DNA of 64,000 nucleotides from Timema cristinae (GCA_039000515.1 JBCFYV010011164.1:38186734-38250733); one strand, 5' to 3'; numbered from the stretch's first letter, positions 1 to 12,655 are shown. Notes: generated by a model not told the origin, from the letters alone. Translations and numbers: made by a program.

Positions 1-191
1 GCTATCTTAGAGAGGTCAATAATATTTGAGAAACTAATTCAATCATTCAAATAATTTTATTAGTGGTTCTAATTAGTAGACAATATCAATTTAGATTATT
101 ATATATTTCTTTAATAGAAAGCTCAAGGCATTCCAATGTTTGAAACAATTTTTTTTTAAGTTTCCTCGGAATAAATTGTTTATTCTACTAA

Positions 192-389
192 GATTTGTCA
201 TTTATTACATTATTATGTTTTTACGATAATAAAATTAAGAGTATTTTTTTACCATGTTTTGATATTTTTTTTCAATCTTCTGGCTCACACATTTGTCATT
301 TATTACATTCTTATGTTTTTAAGATACGGTATTAAAATTAAGAGTAGTTTTTACCATGTTTTGATTTTTTCCCCAATCTTTTAGCTCAC
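192..389. repeat. Two-copy tandem repeat of about 98 bp
   Basis: Two diverged head-to-tail copies meet at about 290/291. Each opens with ATTTGTCATTTATTACAT, passes through ACCATGTTTTGAT and closes with a GGCTCACA/AGCTCACA block. A few substitutions and small indels separate them, so the duplication is old. No coding content is seen. Confidence 0.7.
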
Positions 390-667
390 ATCAAGGATAT
401 CAATGAGCCACATGGGGAAAAAAATCATCAATAGCCATGCTCCCATGGCAAATATTGCAATACCCTATTTAGCTCTAAGTAAAATGTACCCATTTTGATT
501 TAAATATGATAAACATTTCAAGTATTTCATTTCTTTGACATCAAATTTTCATTACGTTCACATAAAAAAAGTTTAAGCATATAGATTAACTGACAAATTT
601 CTCTTAACTTCAGTAATGTATATAGCCTACATATTTTGTTGTTATTTAATAGCCACTACTATTCGAT

Positions 668-885
668 TCCGTGCCCACGTGGTCTAACATGCTACACTTG
701 CAGTAAACTATACTGCCAATGACGGAGAGATTGAGGTTCAAATATTGGTCAGGTGTAGCAAGGTTATTTCCTAAATAGTTTTCCACTCTCCCTTGATGCA
801 AATGAGGGTACACTTCATCTGAATATAGCCTTCTTAATCCCTTAGACAATTAGCTGCATTAGCACATAAGAATATAGCCTGAAAG
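668..885 (+). repeat. Old tRNA-headed SINE copy (family B)
   Basis: It follows the family order seen more cleanly at 43905: a CACGTGGTCTAACATGCTA head, a B-box-like GAGGTTCAAATATTGGTC, the CCTAAATAGTTTTCCACTCT block, then CGCAAATG/GGTACAC-like and terminal GTA-type tail remnants. It is strongly diverged. It lies upstream of the exon at 1067, so it is probably intronic. Confidence 0.6.
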
Positions 886-1066
886 AGTAGTAAGATCTGA
901 TGCTAAAAAAACAACTAAAAAATTACGTTAACAATAACTTCATTCTATGATACATTTAATAATTGTTTTGATTTCTATGTAATATTGTAAAAATATTATT
1001 ATTTCTTGGTTTGTTATATAACAATAACAGCATTTAATTGATCTTTTTTTTTGTATTAAATTGCAG

Positions 1067-2277
1067 ACATCAGTGAGCTTACCTCTGGGAACTTTGTGAC
1101 TAATGCCATTGAGGCATCCTGTTCTACACAGCGGCAAGACCCTAGAGAGACGCCTAATAATGTTTCTTCATTTGTTCATCAAGATCATTTCAGTATATTA
1201 GAAAGGGTACCAAGATGGGCACAAGACCTAATTGAAAATACAAAACAAATCCAACAAATGCAAGAAATTATAATTTCTTACCATGGGCCCCAGCCACCAC
1301 CTTGGGCCCAACAATTGTGCATCAATTATCAAGAACACAAACATCAGGTATCCTCTGATCAACAATCTGCTGGGGTATCCCAAAGGCCTATCATGTCAGG
1401 CACATCAACACCAAATGAAGAAAATTGGAAAGAAATCGCATTTCATTCAGGTCCAGAACCTCAGATCTATCCTGAAGATAAGGTTTATTATATCGGAATG
1501 GAAATAAGGAATAGAATTTCCAAAATGAGAGGAGTAGAGCTGGATTTCAAAGAAGGGCAGTATCTATGCGAAGCTTTGTCCATCTACCCTCAACTATCGA
1601 AGAGATTTCAAAATATGTTGGCTACTAAAGCAAGTTTATTTTTGAACGCGTTGAGGTCGAATATATCTCCAAGTTTCTCACCAATTCCTTTTAATACCCA
1701 GACCGTGGTGAGATGTATCTCCTCACCAGTACCAGTTCGTGTACCTAGTTCTTTAAATGTACCTCAAAGATTTAACAGCTCTCAGACCCCTTGGCCAAGT
1801 TTTACCAACAACATCCCCACTGCAGATAGTATGAGAGGTATTTATACCGTCAAACAGGATCAAAATTCACAACCAACACTGAGCATGCCTTCTTCATCTA
1901 GACCTTTGCAGAATGGTTTCCCAGCTGACAAAAATGTGGAAGGAATGCCTCCGCACCCAGTGAGCAATATTAACTATATTTCCAACCCAAAATGTGTTGA
2001 TAAAAAAATATATTTTCAAGCAGAGAAAGAGAACAATAATTTTGCAGATGAAGGAAATACTTCATTTGTCTTTCCGAATACCACTAGGCAAATTCAAAAC
2101 GCGCCCTTTATTAGGCCTAATATACCTTTCAATCCTGTTCCTCAGATAAATACATTACATCGAGACCACCATTTTAATAATATGAATGGATGGCAAACAT
2201 CTTCATCGGATAACATTTCTTCTCAAGAAAATACTAGCTTGAAACATAATTTCAAAAATCCTTCTTCCCGATATTGA
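1067..2277 (+). CDS. Terminal exon of an unrecognised protein gene
   Basis: A pyrimidine-rich tract ending TTGCAG at 1061-1066 looks like a splice acceptor. From there an open frame of about 400 codons (starting in phase 2) runs to TGA at 2275-2277, and AATAAA follows at 2537-2542. No convincing initiator ATG is needed because the reading continues from an upstream exon lying outside the window or unseen. The N-terminal part holds two related tryptophan motifs, PRWAQDLI and PPPWAQQL, each followed by Gln-rich helix-like sequence. A charged, helical stretch follows (IYPEDKVYYIGMEIRNRI to YPQLSKRFQNML). The last 200 residues are rich in Ser, Pro, Asn and Gln and look disordered. I do not recognise the family. 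The length of the open frame in AT-rich DNA and the acceptor/poly(A) context make it a credible host exon. Confidence 0.65.
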
Positions 2278-2608
2278 AAACTTACATATTGTGGTTTGTG
2301 TGGTAGTATTTATTTTCATTCGCCTTTAAGTTCTGTGCAGCTCTAATAATTTGTTTAGCTCCTGAGACTAATTTAGAGCAGAGTCAATCCAAATTAAATT
2401 AAAGCAATTTTTATAGTTTAATACAAATGTAACAACTTTTTTTTTTTCAAAGATGCTTAAAAATGTTGCTTTTAAATGTTACTTTTTAAATAATTTTGAG
2501 TTAGCTTACATTTGAAATGATACAATTTAACTTTAAAATAAAATACAAAAAAGGGTCCTACTTGTTGTTACGTTACGCTTTCGTGGCAAGTGTTAATAGT
2601 TGCATATT

Positions 2609-2770
2609 AACCCCCACGTTGTATCGCCATTTGCTATACTTCTCTTTTTATTGACGTATAATAGCCCCGTGATTGGGAGTCATTTGTTATACTTCTTTTC
2701 AGCCCCTCGTTGGACGTCATTTGTTATATTTCTCCTCCCCACGTTAGAATGCTATTTGTTATATTACATA
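2609..2770. repeat. Degenerate short tandem repeat
   Basis: Four imperfect copies of a unit of about 40-60 bp share the core (A/G)TCATTTGTTATA(C/T)TTCT preceded by CCCC(A/T)CGTTG-like sequence. The 88-codon open frame here simply follows the repeats, has no family features and is not called a gene. Confidence 0.5.
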
Positions 2771-3075
2771 ACAGAATCATTTAAGAGTCACTCCGTAAAT
2801 CATCGTTTCTATTACGCAACTATGTGCTTTACTTATAATGCCTCGTTCCTTATCATTAGACTTTAATAAATGATAATATATCACATAAAGTTTGATATCT
2901 ATTTATTCCTTAAATTGAAAACATATTGGTATTAATATTCTAATCGAAACACGATCATGTCGAGGGCCTAGCAACTTATAATCACCGATCGCTTAAAGCA
3001 CGTCCATTCAAGACCACGACTGATTGCACAGTAAAATACGAAGTTTCAAAAAGTCACATATATCTGAGTTCAATA

Positions 3076-3164
3076 GAAGCTTCTCGAAGGAACCTTTCTA
3101 ACGGTAAATTACACACCTACAAACTCAGAACAAAAATACCTATTGCGTTTGGAATCTTCTCGAA
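3076..3164. promoter_or_regulatory. Pair of heat-shock-element-like sites
   Basis: Two perfect three-unit matches to the heat shock factor consensus GAAnnTTCnnGAA are seen: GAAGCTTCTCGAA at 3076-3088 and GAATCTTCTCGAA at 3152-3164. They lie 76 bp apart. No TATA box or recognisable gene start is evident within a few hundred bases on either side, so function is unproven. They may be copies of one duplicated segment. Confidence 0.35.
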
Positions 3165-5544
3165 GAGGAAATTACTTTAAAAGATCTTAACTTGTCTGGA
3201 TTACGTTAAAAGACGTTAACATTTCTTAAGTTTAGCTCCAGTAGATGCTGCCATCGTACCTCGAGGCGCGAACTAACTAGTAAATAATTTAGAGGAAGAC
3301 GTGATTTAAGCGCCACGTAATAGGTTGTACAATTTAAATAAAGTAAAATATGTTTAATTATATGTAAAATATTTTTGAATATATAAATAATTAGAATGAT
3401 AAATGGTCAATGCTTTCAAATACTCCTTAGGGTCAAATCTATTGCATTACATTGTGTTTCAAGTTTTAACAATTAGAAGTGTCTAAGACATTTTTATGAT
3501 CAAGACTAAATTTTATAATATTTGGTCCTTGAATAAATAACCAAACGTGAAAATTTCCCCCAGGACCAAGAATGAGTGGTCAAAGAAGGCGTTAAAATTA
3601 CTGTCAACAAGGCCGAAGTTCAAAACTAGGTCAAATACACTGAGAGTAGTTTTCCAATCTCCATTTCAAGTAAATATGGGTGTATTTACTATTAGCTACT
3701 TTTTTTCTTTACGCATTAGATTAAGTCAAGAAGTCTGTGTTAAAACAACTACATTAAAAAAACTTTCATTAAAGAAAAGTATGTTACTGTCAGTAAATAC
3801 GGTAACTCTTTGTAACTGGGTATTCACCCATTCAACTGTTTGTAGAGAAAGACTAAATTGGCAGCTTGATATATTCGCTCAGAGTAAATGGAGATATTAC
3901 TTTGAATCTTAAAAATTGCCCATATTTGCCAAGATTTACAGACAAAATCTTAGGGTTTATATTTGGTTACGTTATTTTACTTAGTATTTTTCAAATAATC
4001 GCCAAAAATTTTCAAAAATTATCTGATTTTTGAAGATTCTCCTTGTTTTCCAAGCGTATGTCTACACAGACTAAGGTTTACCATGGAAGATAATATACTT
4101 TAGACCCAGCAGAGGATAAAAGCAGCTGAGGGTGGTCGTCATAATATGATTTACAGATTATTTAATTCTTAAATACTGACTCCAGTCTAACACAAGTGTA
4201 GCGAGTTAGGCAATGCAACTCCTGATGCGGATTATTTGCTCAGCCTATACTACTTGAAATCTTATTTTATTTGTTAAAATGTTGCTTTTTTATTATAGAA
4301 CTCAACTGAAGTCTACAATTGGTGTTAGGTCCACTAATTTCTTTTATTGCTAACTTTTAATACAATCCTTTTTGCAATTAAAAATATGCTGCCTGGCAAA
4401 AAAAAAGTTATGTTTGAAAACACAGATGTTTAAAAAAAAATATTTACAACTAAGAGGCTCTAAAATTAGATTATATTAATTTTCTGTGATTTTATATTCT
4501 AACTTTTTTTTAAAAAGGGATATGCAAAAGATCCATCGGGAAGATAATATTTCCATTGACATTAATTTAAAGTAGAATCAATGTCAGGAGAGGGATTCGA
4601 TAAGCTTAGCTCAAGAAAGTCACATGGAAAACTTGTGTTCATGTGGGGAAGAACCTTTGGGTTCCATGATGCCATATAGGCCTTATTAGGTAATTAAGTA
4701 AATCAATTGATTCATACCTTCTAAATTATAACAGTGATTTTTCTACTGCCTTAACTTAAAACATTATTTATATACCAAAGTAAAAAGGTTTATTTTTCAA
4801 TTAGGAATGGTGCTCTAGAACTGATACAAGTAAACCACTGTATTTTCTCAAAACAGTAAATCATTAAGTCATATCCAGTACCATTTATTCTTGCAAGTAA
4901 ACGGCTAATCAAATGATATTATAACCATATTTAATATAATTTGATTTTGTAATATTCAGACCTCTCACTAAAATCAAAATCCAGACGAAGGACATTAATT
5001 TGCACATTAAAGGTTGGACGATGCTCAACAATCTTACCCATAAATATTTCAATTATTTTGATTAATTATTCAAAAATTGCTAGTTTTTAGTATCAATACA
5101 CTCACAAAGATATGGATAATCGATAGAAACTAAAATGATATTAAGTACTTGACAACATCTCATTAAAAAAGTAACACTATTTGTTTGGATTTTTCAAATG
5201 GCACTTGCCACAAAGGTATTAAATTATATATAGAGGTCTGAAACTGCCCACATTCTGTAGTATTAAACTCTATTAATATGACTGTACTACACAGCTTGGT
5301 AGTAACAATCGATATATTGCTCCAAGTAATATAACTACAGTAATTTTATTAAATAGTATTTAGCGATGATCGGTACTATCAATAATTGTTTTGGCACTTA
5401 AGTCAAATATAGTATTTGAAAAATGTCTAGGTACTTGAAGGCGGGAAACAAACCTGGGACAATTATAAAAACGGAATTACCAAAGTACTATGTTTAAATC
5501 TCATTTTTAAAATAATAAAACGATATTGAAACTTTATAAGTTGT
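3165..5544. other. No gene seen
   Basis: AT-rich sequence with scattered stops. A 121-codon open frame at 3547-3912 (+) has no recognisable domain and is not supported. No tRNA-like heads or clear TIRs were noticed. Confidence 0.5.
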
Positions 5545-5747
5545 ATGCAAGAACAAAATGAGTAAAAGTGAGAGGTGAGTGGTATTGTTTTGCCTAGGTA
5601 TTGAGCCATTGGCAAGAACGTACCTTCTAAGATAGCTAATTAACACCACTCACACTTTCAAATGTGAATTAATATTTTTTAAATCCACTCAAAAATCACA
5701 CTTCTCATTCACTCTTCACGTTTGCTTATTTAATTCTTGCATTCTGC
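5545..5747. repeat. Imperfect inverted repeat, MITE-like
   Basis: The left arm, starting near TATGCAAGAACAAAATGAG and ending GAGGTGAGTGGT, is roughly the reverse complement of sequence ending near 5747 (TTTAATTCTTGCATTCTGC), with an inner ACCACTCACAC arm. Identity is only moderate and no clean target duplication was found. It may be an old short inverted-repeat element. Confidence 0.4.
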
Positions 5748-6471
5748 CTTATCCCTTAATTGAAGGAAATACTCTAATTTTCGTATTTCAGACAAAGTAC
5801 CCTAAATGCTACTCATCATGATTAAATCAAAAATACCCTCAGATACTATGAGCTAGATGGTAAAACTGATTGATGCCTTAGGCCCTTCATACATCAATAC
5901 ATTTTTAAATAATAATTTATAGCTATGTTTATATGATCAGATTTTTACCAAACAAATAATTACCATTTGATTTATAATACAGTATTTTAAATTTAACTTA
6001 CCTTAAATCGATGAGCAAATGATTAATTGTAATTTGTATGTTATCATTTGTTGTGAAGCTATTCTTTTTATTCACTAGTTATCACCTTATGGATAAAATA
6101 ATTACTGTATAACAGAAAAATGTAAACTTGGAGGTTCAAACTTCTCTTCAAAATTTAAATTGTCGCGCGTGCTATACCGCAACGACACTAACGCCATTTG
6201 GCTTCAATGTCTGATCACTGGAACTAAGAATGAGAATATGCCAGGAACCCGAGTCTAAAATGTTAAATGTAAAACTAATCATTAGTGCCTAAGAAGGCTC
6301 CACGCGCATGCTTACCCCCACCTCGCCAAATTGCTGCCTGCCACTCTGACGTCACCTCTGGGTTGCAAGCTATCCGAGTTTTCACCCATTTTTAATTTAT
6401 CTCATCCCTTTTCTATGGGTTATCTTCAAGCGCCAATCCATTCTACACGTTCCACCAAAAACAAAATCGTC

Positions 6472-9400
6472 ATGCCAAATTGTGCAGTATATGGCTGTCA
6501 CAATCATTCACTTAAAACAATAGGTAGTTCAATTAAATACTTTCGATTTCCACAAAGGGAAGATATCAACGCAAAATAAGTTGCAGCATGCAAAAGAAAA
6601 TACAAAATAAATATCAAGAACGGTGAGTATAAAAGTGTTCATTTATAAAATATAATTATTTAATTTTGTTTGATTAAAGCTATTTTAACTTTCGATATTT
6701 TGTCTCCAGCTAGAATATGTTCCATACACTTCGGACCAGAATCTTTTACAAAAAGCAGAGCGCAAATGATGCTAATGCAAGTCACCTCCTAATGATCTAC
6801 TGCATCTAAATAACAGGTTTTTGAAATAAAGTCTATCTCATGTCTTATTTTGTAAAACATTTTCGTGAATATTCAGACATATTATTTGAAAGAAGGAATT
6901 TATTTTTAGTAGTGGTTATTAATCGCATAAGTAACTACAATTGAAATACCAGTGCTGGTATGTTAAAATAAGGCTTCACAATTATTTTGCTTCACATCAT
7001 GTAGTTGGGGAAATAATAAATATGTCTATTTTTATTATAAATAATGCAAATGCATAATTTATTTTTCCAAGATTTAATTTCATGGGGTCTTTCATCATAA
7101 ACCCTAATACGTAAATTTATCTAGGTTAATTAATTTAGATTGTAATATTTACTAATTAATACATTGAACACATAAACCACCCCAAGCGCATACGGCTGGG
7201 ATTTGAGCCCCGACCAACCTGTCAACGGCAACCTTGAGCAAAGTGAATCTAGTGATTCAGGCCACGTGGGCTCCAATGAGGATGTAATACTCGTTGAATG
7301 TTGAGTTGAGGGAAGTTCTAACCTTTTTAATTATCTAGAACATTTTATCTAAACAAATACGATACTTTATGCAATTATAGTGTCTAAAATAACAATTGCT
7401 GATGACCTAACACATTCATTATATATTATATGCTTCCATGGTAGAATACTAGAATTCTGTTTTTGAGCAGATTAGTCCAACCTCTCTTGTTTAGATTATC
7501 GGTGTTTCGGTGAAAAATATTAATTACATTTTTATAACTATTTCCTTATATTAGTGTCTGTAATGTATATAATAATACGTAGCTGAACAATTAAATATGA
7601 CTAAAACCAAGACAAACTGTTTCAGCTCGCAAATTGAAATTTCCGAAAATATTATTATGAAAATGAATGAAAAAATAAAAGAGCTCGAAGAAGAAAATTC
7701 TGTTTAATACCACAGCAGGAGATTTCTTAATGTCTAACAGAGAGTTGAGAAAAGAAAAGCAAATGTTAGTGGACAAATTAATGGAAGTTAAAAGCCAAAT
7801 TAATGAAAATGCGATGAAAAGGTTAGAGAAATTCTGTCACATTATTTTACTCCTGGCCAAATACAAAGTATCCTAAGCAAGAAGAAAAGACTTCATTGGT
7901 CTGGCGAAGATATTGCAGCAGCGATTTTTCTTAGGAGCATGGGCGCTAAGGCTTATAGATAACTTAGAAATAAGTTAAATTATCCATTACCATCAATTTC
8001 AACTTTGCGTAGATGGGCTACTAAGATCGACTGCAGTCCAAGATTACTAAATGATGTAATTCTTTTAATGAAACTAAAAGCCACAACATTTTCTGAAAGA
8101 GAACGTTTAACAGCATTATCTTAGATGAAATGCACGTTTCCAACCTACTCTGCTTTTACACAATAAAATAAAATGTTCTAGGTCCACATTCAACAGTTCA
8201 GGTTGTTATGGCTCGGGGTATTATTGGCAAGTGGAAGCAGACAATTTTTTTTATACTTTCGATACTCCAATGACAGCAAACTTTCTAAGACAATTAATCA
8301 TACAACTAGAATCTATTAATTATTCTGTTTTGTTTGTAACAAGTGACATGGGAGGATCTAACAGAAGTGTCTGGAAAGAACTCGGAATAAGTGCAACAAA
8401 ATCTTCTTTCAACAATCCTCATGATGATTCGAGAGAAGTTTTCATGTTTGCAGATACGCCCCACCTATTGAAACTTGCCAGGAATCCCTTTATAGATCAA
8501 GGATTTACTACCTCTTCAGGAGAAAAGATTCAGAAGACATGCATACAAGAGCTGTTGGATATGTCTCAAAAGGATCTTAAAATTGCATTCAAAATAACTC
8601 TACAACATTTAGATGTTTCCAAAACCCAGAGGCAAAAAGTAAAAACTGCCACACAGCTTCTATCAAACACAACAAGCAAAGCACTTACTTTTCTAGTAGA
8701 AAAAAACTTTACTAAATGAAGATTGGAAAATAACTGCTCACTTTGTTAAACTATTTAACGACTGGTTTGATATTCTAAACTCCAAATATCCTTACAACCC
8801 AGACAAAACTAAACTCGCATATGGACTTGACAAACTTGAGCAAGACCGAATTATATCAGAGATGAACGCATTTATAAAATCAGTAAGAGTCACGGGGCAC
8901 AGAAGTGAAATGCCTTTTCAATTAGGAATCCAAGTTACAAATAATTCATTAAAAAATTTATTTCAATATTGGAAAGCCAAATTTGGCATTGTATATTTAC
9001 TTACTGACAAAATTAATCAAGATGTACTTGAAAATTATTTTTCTTATGTAAGAGGAATGGGATATACCAACGATCACCCAACCCCACTTGATTTTAAATA
9101 TAGATTAAGATGGTATATTCTTGGGAAACATTCCTCTTCAGTGTTCACAAGAAACCAAAATACAGATGGAAACAATGACGAAGAATGTATTTCTAACATA
9201 TTTACAAAAGATCTACAAAAATAAAGAGATTCGAAAGAAGAAATTGAGAAATGTACGACAGCTAAAATGCTGAAAGGTATTAATAAGATAATTGAGCGTG
9301 AACATGAAGATAATTTAGTAAAGGAAGAGCACATCAATGGAATTGAAGTAGGGGATGATTTATTACAAGAAAACAATAATGTAGTATCATTAGACGGATT

Positions 9401-9791
9401 GAGATACGTAGCAGGCTACGTAGCCCATAAATATAGGTCAAAATATCCAGACTTAGGTACGTCTTGTGAAGAAACAAGTGATAATAATTGGATAAAAACA
9501 ATCTCGAAAGGGGGATTGCGAGAACCAAGCTATAAATTATTTAAAGCTATACAGTTAGCAGAGCAAATATTCATTCAAATTCATGGTGATTTCTTCAGTA
9601 AAGAAGATAATATCTTAAAAATGGCAACTTAAGCTGTGATGGAAAAGACAAATGAGATACCACGAGAAGTAATTCACTTATTTTTGAAGACACAAACTCA
9701 TATTCGTATAAAGGCCTTTAATAAACAGTTGTCTAGCAGTGGCAGTGAATTTAAGAGGAAGATTTTAAAGAAGATGAAGACATTTAAATAA
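6472..9791 (+). pseudogene. P-type (THAP) transposase, decayed
   Basis: This is a decayed DNA transposon of the P superfamily (THAP9/P-element relatives). Exon 6472-6622 starts MPNCAVYGCHNHS and carries the first Cys pair of a THAP zinc finger. A stop at 6577-6579 sits where the family usually has Trp. Donor GTGAGT follows at 6623, and after acceptor CAG (6707-6709) the next exon gives RICSIHFGPESFT, the second half of the THAP finger. Later pieces give a coiled-coil stretch (about 7600-7850), RRWATKIDCSPRLL (about 8005) and a DEMHVS catalytic-Asp motif (about 8125, in a shifted frame). They continue with TSDMGGSNRSVWKELGI and ADTPHLLKLARN (8231-8719), then DVLENYFSYVRGMGY and NDHPTPLDFKYRLR (8862-9224). 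C-terminal frames follow to a stop at 9789-9791. At least four frameshifts and several stops break it; one frameshift lies in the A-run at about 8701-8707. It cannot make an active enzyme. No secure terminal inverted repeats were found. Confidence 0.85.
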
Positions 9792-10003
9792 ATAACCAAA
9801 TTAATAATGTAATTTGTAAGTGACTAATTAATTGAAAAAGTTTGATGTTAAAATTAAAATAATTTCCCTCTAAACATTATACTGTTATATGTAAATGTTT
9901 GTCTCGAAGTAATTTGTATATACAATTATGTATAAAAAAATGTTGTAAGATAGTATGTATATATAGTATAAGAAATGTTAAAATTAAAACATACGTAAAT
10001 ATT

Positions 10004-10310
10004 ATTGTACACCACTTTGTTACCATCTATAGCGGTAGAAAAAATGTATTTTTGTTGCCAGTATAAAACTTAATTTTAAATTACTTTATGCAAATATTAT
10101 TTATCCAATGATTGTTATAATATATCAAGATTATATGTAAAATTAAACTTAAAATCAAAATCTATATATATAATTATTACTGTGCTTTACTTATTTATCC
10201 TGTGTAGTGGTAGAAAAGATTTATTTTATATTGCCAGTATTAACATTTGATTTTAAATCGGTAGGCCTGTATGCCAATATTATTTCTCTACTAATTGTTT
10301 AATTTGACAA
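10004..10310. repeat. Diverged tandem duplication of about 170 bp
   Basis: Two copies, about 10010-10180 and 10183-10310, share in order GCGGTAGAAAA/GTGGTAGAAAA, TTGCCAGTAT, TTTTAAAT, GCAAATATTATTT/GCCAATATTATTT and AATGATTGTT/ACTAATTGTT. They lie just downstream of the P-type transposase remnant and may be its subterminal repeats. Confidence 0.55.
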
Positions 10311-10594
10311 GAATGAGTTTTACTTTGTCATTTGTAGTAAGTACTATGATGATAATAAGCAACGAATAAGAATGTACCACATGATAGACTAGTTAGTTAT
10401 ATTTCTACTTATCTCCAAGCCTTTACGCTTGAGAAATAGCTGCTCTCCTCACCCAGATGACGTTGTGCGCAGTAGCGGACGAAAACGAAAAGCCAAATGA
10501 CTTCACCTCTTCTTTCTTCACATCACGGCCAGACCTGTATATCTTAGACTCTGGTCCATTGATCTCAATAATATTTAATTGAATGGACATATAA

Positions 10595-11517
10595 AGTCCG
10601 TATCACACAACACTAGCTCGTACTTGAAATCCAGTGTGCTAGCTAGCACGTCATCATCTAGCGTCGTGTGAATCAGAAAAAGTATACTGGTTCTGCCACT
10701 TGGTACTAGCTACCATACTAGTTGTGAGGATAGAACACGTGCTATTTTCGTACTAGTTTCGACACTAGTCTATGTAATTCAACCAATCAATGCGCGCTGA
10801 GACTGTTGTGTAGAGAAATGGTATAAATGACGCCAACATGGTCATCGGATGTGATTTTGTTGTTGGCAGAAAGTTATTCTAAACATCCTTGTTTATATAA
10901 TACCAAATTGCCACAATATGACAATATATTTAATATATACACATTTAATTTAAAAGATGTCATCTAAAAATGACAAACTGTGTTCCAGACCCAATTTTAA
11001 TTTAAATAAACTTGATAGCATGCCAACCTTGGGCGGGTTTTATTTTTAGAATATAAAGTGTGCGTAGGCCTAAAAAAGAACATTTGTGTATCAAGGATAA
11101 TGTACTTTGAAACCCATGGGCTTAAGGACCCCTGACCACATTGTAAATAAATGAATACAAATTTAGGGAGCTACTTAACGTTTGTGTAACCCCGAATGCA
11201 TATTACCTAACCTCCGAATGGATCATATTTAGCATCCTGCGACCATTATTTCGTCTTTCCCAACCAGTCCCATGTCTATATTCTTTTTCCTACGCTCCCT
11301 CTCATAATTTTCAATATCTTTATTAGTAATTAATGCAGCTGCTGACCCAAAGTTAATCTCTGAGGTTCGATAAATATTCGCACTAGAACCTAGTACCAAA
11401 CTAGCAGCGTGTGAATACTCTAGTCCCACTTTCATTGTACTAGCTAGTATACATATATCTAGGCGCTAGCTAGAGCACTTGATTTCTAGTACAAGCAAGT
11501 GTCGTGTGATACAGGCT
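10595..11517. mobile_element. TIR element with TAA target duplication
   Basis: Ends are AGTCCGTATCACAC on the left and, reading inwards from the right, AGCCTGTATCACAC. The inverted match continues imperfectly for about 53 bp, to CTAGCTAGC in both arms. A TAA triplet lies directly outside each end (10592-10594 and 11518-11520), which fits the three-base TWA preference of PIF/Harbinger elements. It is 923 bp long and lacks a transposase core. A short minus-strand frame at 11229-11435 ends in a charged ENYERERRKK stretch that could be a leftover transposase N-terminus (inference only). CTAG-containing motifs are abundant near both ends. Most likely it is a non-autonomous, internally deleted copy. 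Confidence 0.7.
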
Positions 11518-11520
11518 TAA

Positions 11521-11624
11521 GGCATTCCCGAGCTAAGTTTACCTGGATGACAACTCGAAATGTTAATATAAGTCATTCACGAGCTCAGTTTACCTGGATG
11601 ACATCTCGAAATGTTACTAGAAGT
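11521..11624. repeat. Two-copy 52-bp tandem repeat
   Basis: Two copies, each running CATTC.CGAGCT.AGTTTACCTGGATGACA.CTCGAAATGTTA and ending near AAGT, lie directly outside the right end of the element at 10595-11517. Confidence 0.65.
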
Positions 11625-12275
11625 AATCCCTAATATATCACTACGCCAACAGCTGACATCTATCAGTTTGGATGACTGTAATGAAAACAGATGGTAATAT
11701 ATTAATGTGATAATTAACCACAGTAATTTAGGCCAATATTATTTATATATTTATTTGAAGTCGGACACAGAGTTTAGTTATAGTTTTATTCCCCTTAAAA
11801 AAAATTATTAACACCACTTTCACAAAAACTTCTAGCGAACATATCCTTAAAATGGCGACTAACGAATCTAAACCATATGATTGAACATAACGGTAAACAA
11901 GTTTTTTACAATGATGCAGACACGCAGTTGATGAAAATATTTTATTCAGTTAAATATTTCAAAATACGATAAAATAATCATAAAATCATTTATTGTATGT
12001 AAAAAAATGACAACGATTTTCTCTTTTCCAAGTAAGTACGATGCTTGTATTAAAATATATTGATGTGTGCCCTATATTAAACATAATCAGTAACGTTCCA
12101 AAACGAAAAATAAGTACTTTTAATTATGTTTAAAATATTGTTTCAAGTTGGATAAAAAGAAATTATTTAAAAAAATGAAATATTATGAGAGAACTTAAGT
12201 TTACGTCATTTTAAATAATTATGTAGTTATTATCAATGTTGTTTACAGTCTGCCAAGACTACACTTATATTTAAA

Positions 12276-12655
12276 GTTGTTTACTAGCTTGTATATTGGT
12301 TTCAGAAACCATAGGCTATTGTATTGAAAGTTAGATAAATATAATGGTAAGGTATCTTAAAACTTGATTACATTTGTTTTAATGACAAACTTTGTGTAGT
12401 TGCCATACATTCAACCTATCACTTAGGTTATAGGCTTTTCGAAAGTATTATTATATTACTATTTTTTTTAAAGTTGGCTCATATCTTGTATATTGCTTTC
12501 AGAAACTATATTATGTTGAAAGTTCGATAACTATAATGAGACAAGTTAGCTAAACACTATATTACATTTGTTTAAATGACATACTTTGTGTAGAAGTCTT
12601 ACGTTAAAACGATAATTTAGGTTATAGGCTTATAGGAAGTACGGTATCTACTAAA
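12276..12655. repeat. Diverged tandem duplication of about 190 bp
   Basis: Copy 1 (about 12276-12470) and copy 2 (about 12472-12655) share CTTGTATATTG, TTTCAGAAAC, TTGAAAGTT, GATTACATTTGTTT/TATTACATTTGTTT, GACA.ACTTTGTGTAG and TTAGGTTATAGGCTT in order. No coding content is seen. Confidence 0.6.

Noticed and set aside
2600..2866. 88-codon hydrophobic open frame
   Set aside because: It coincides with degenerate tandem repeats and has no family pattern.
3547..3912. 121-codon plus-strand open frame
   Set aside because: No domain, splice or poly(A) context, and composition like the surrounding spacer.
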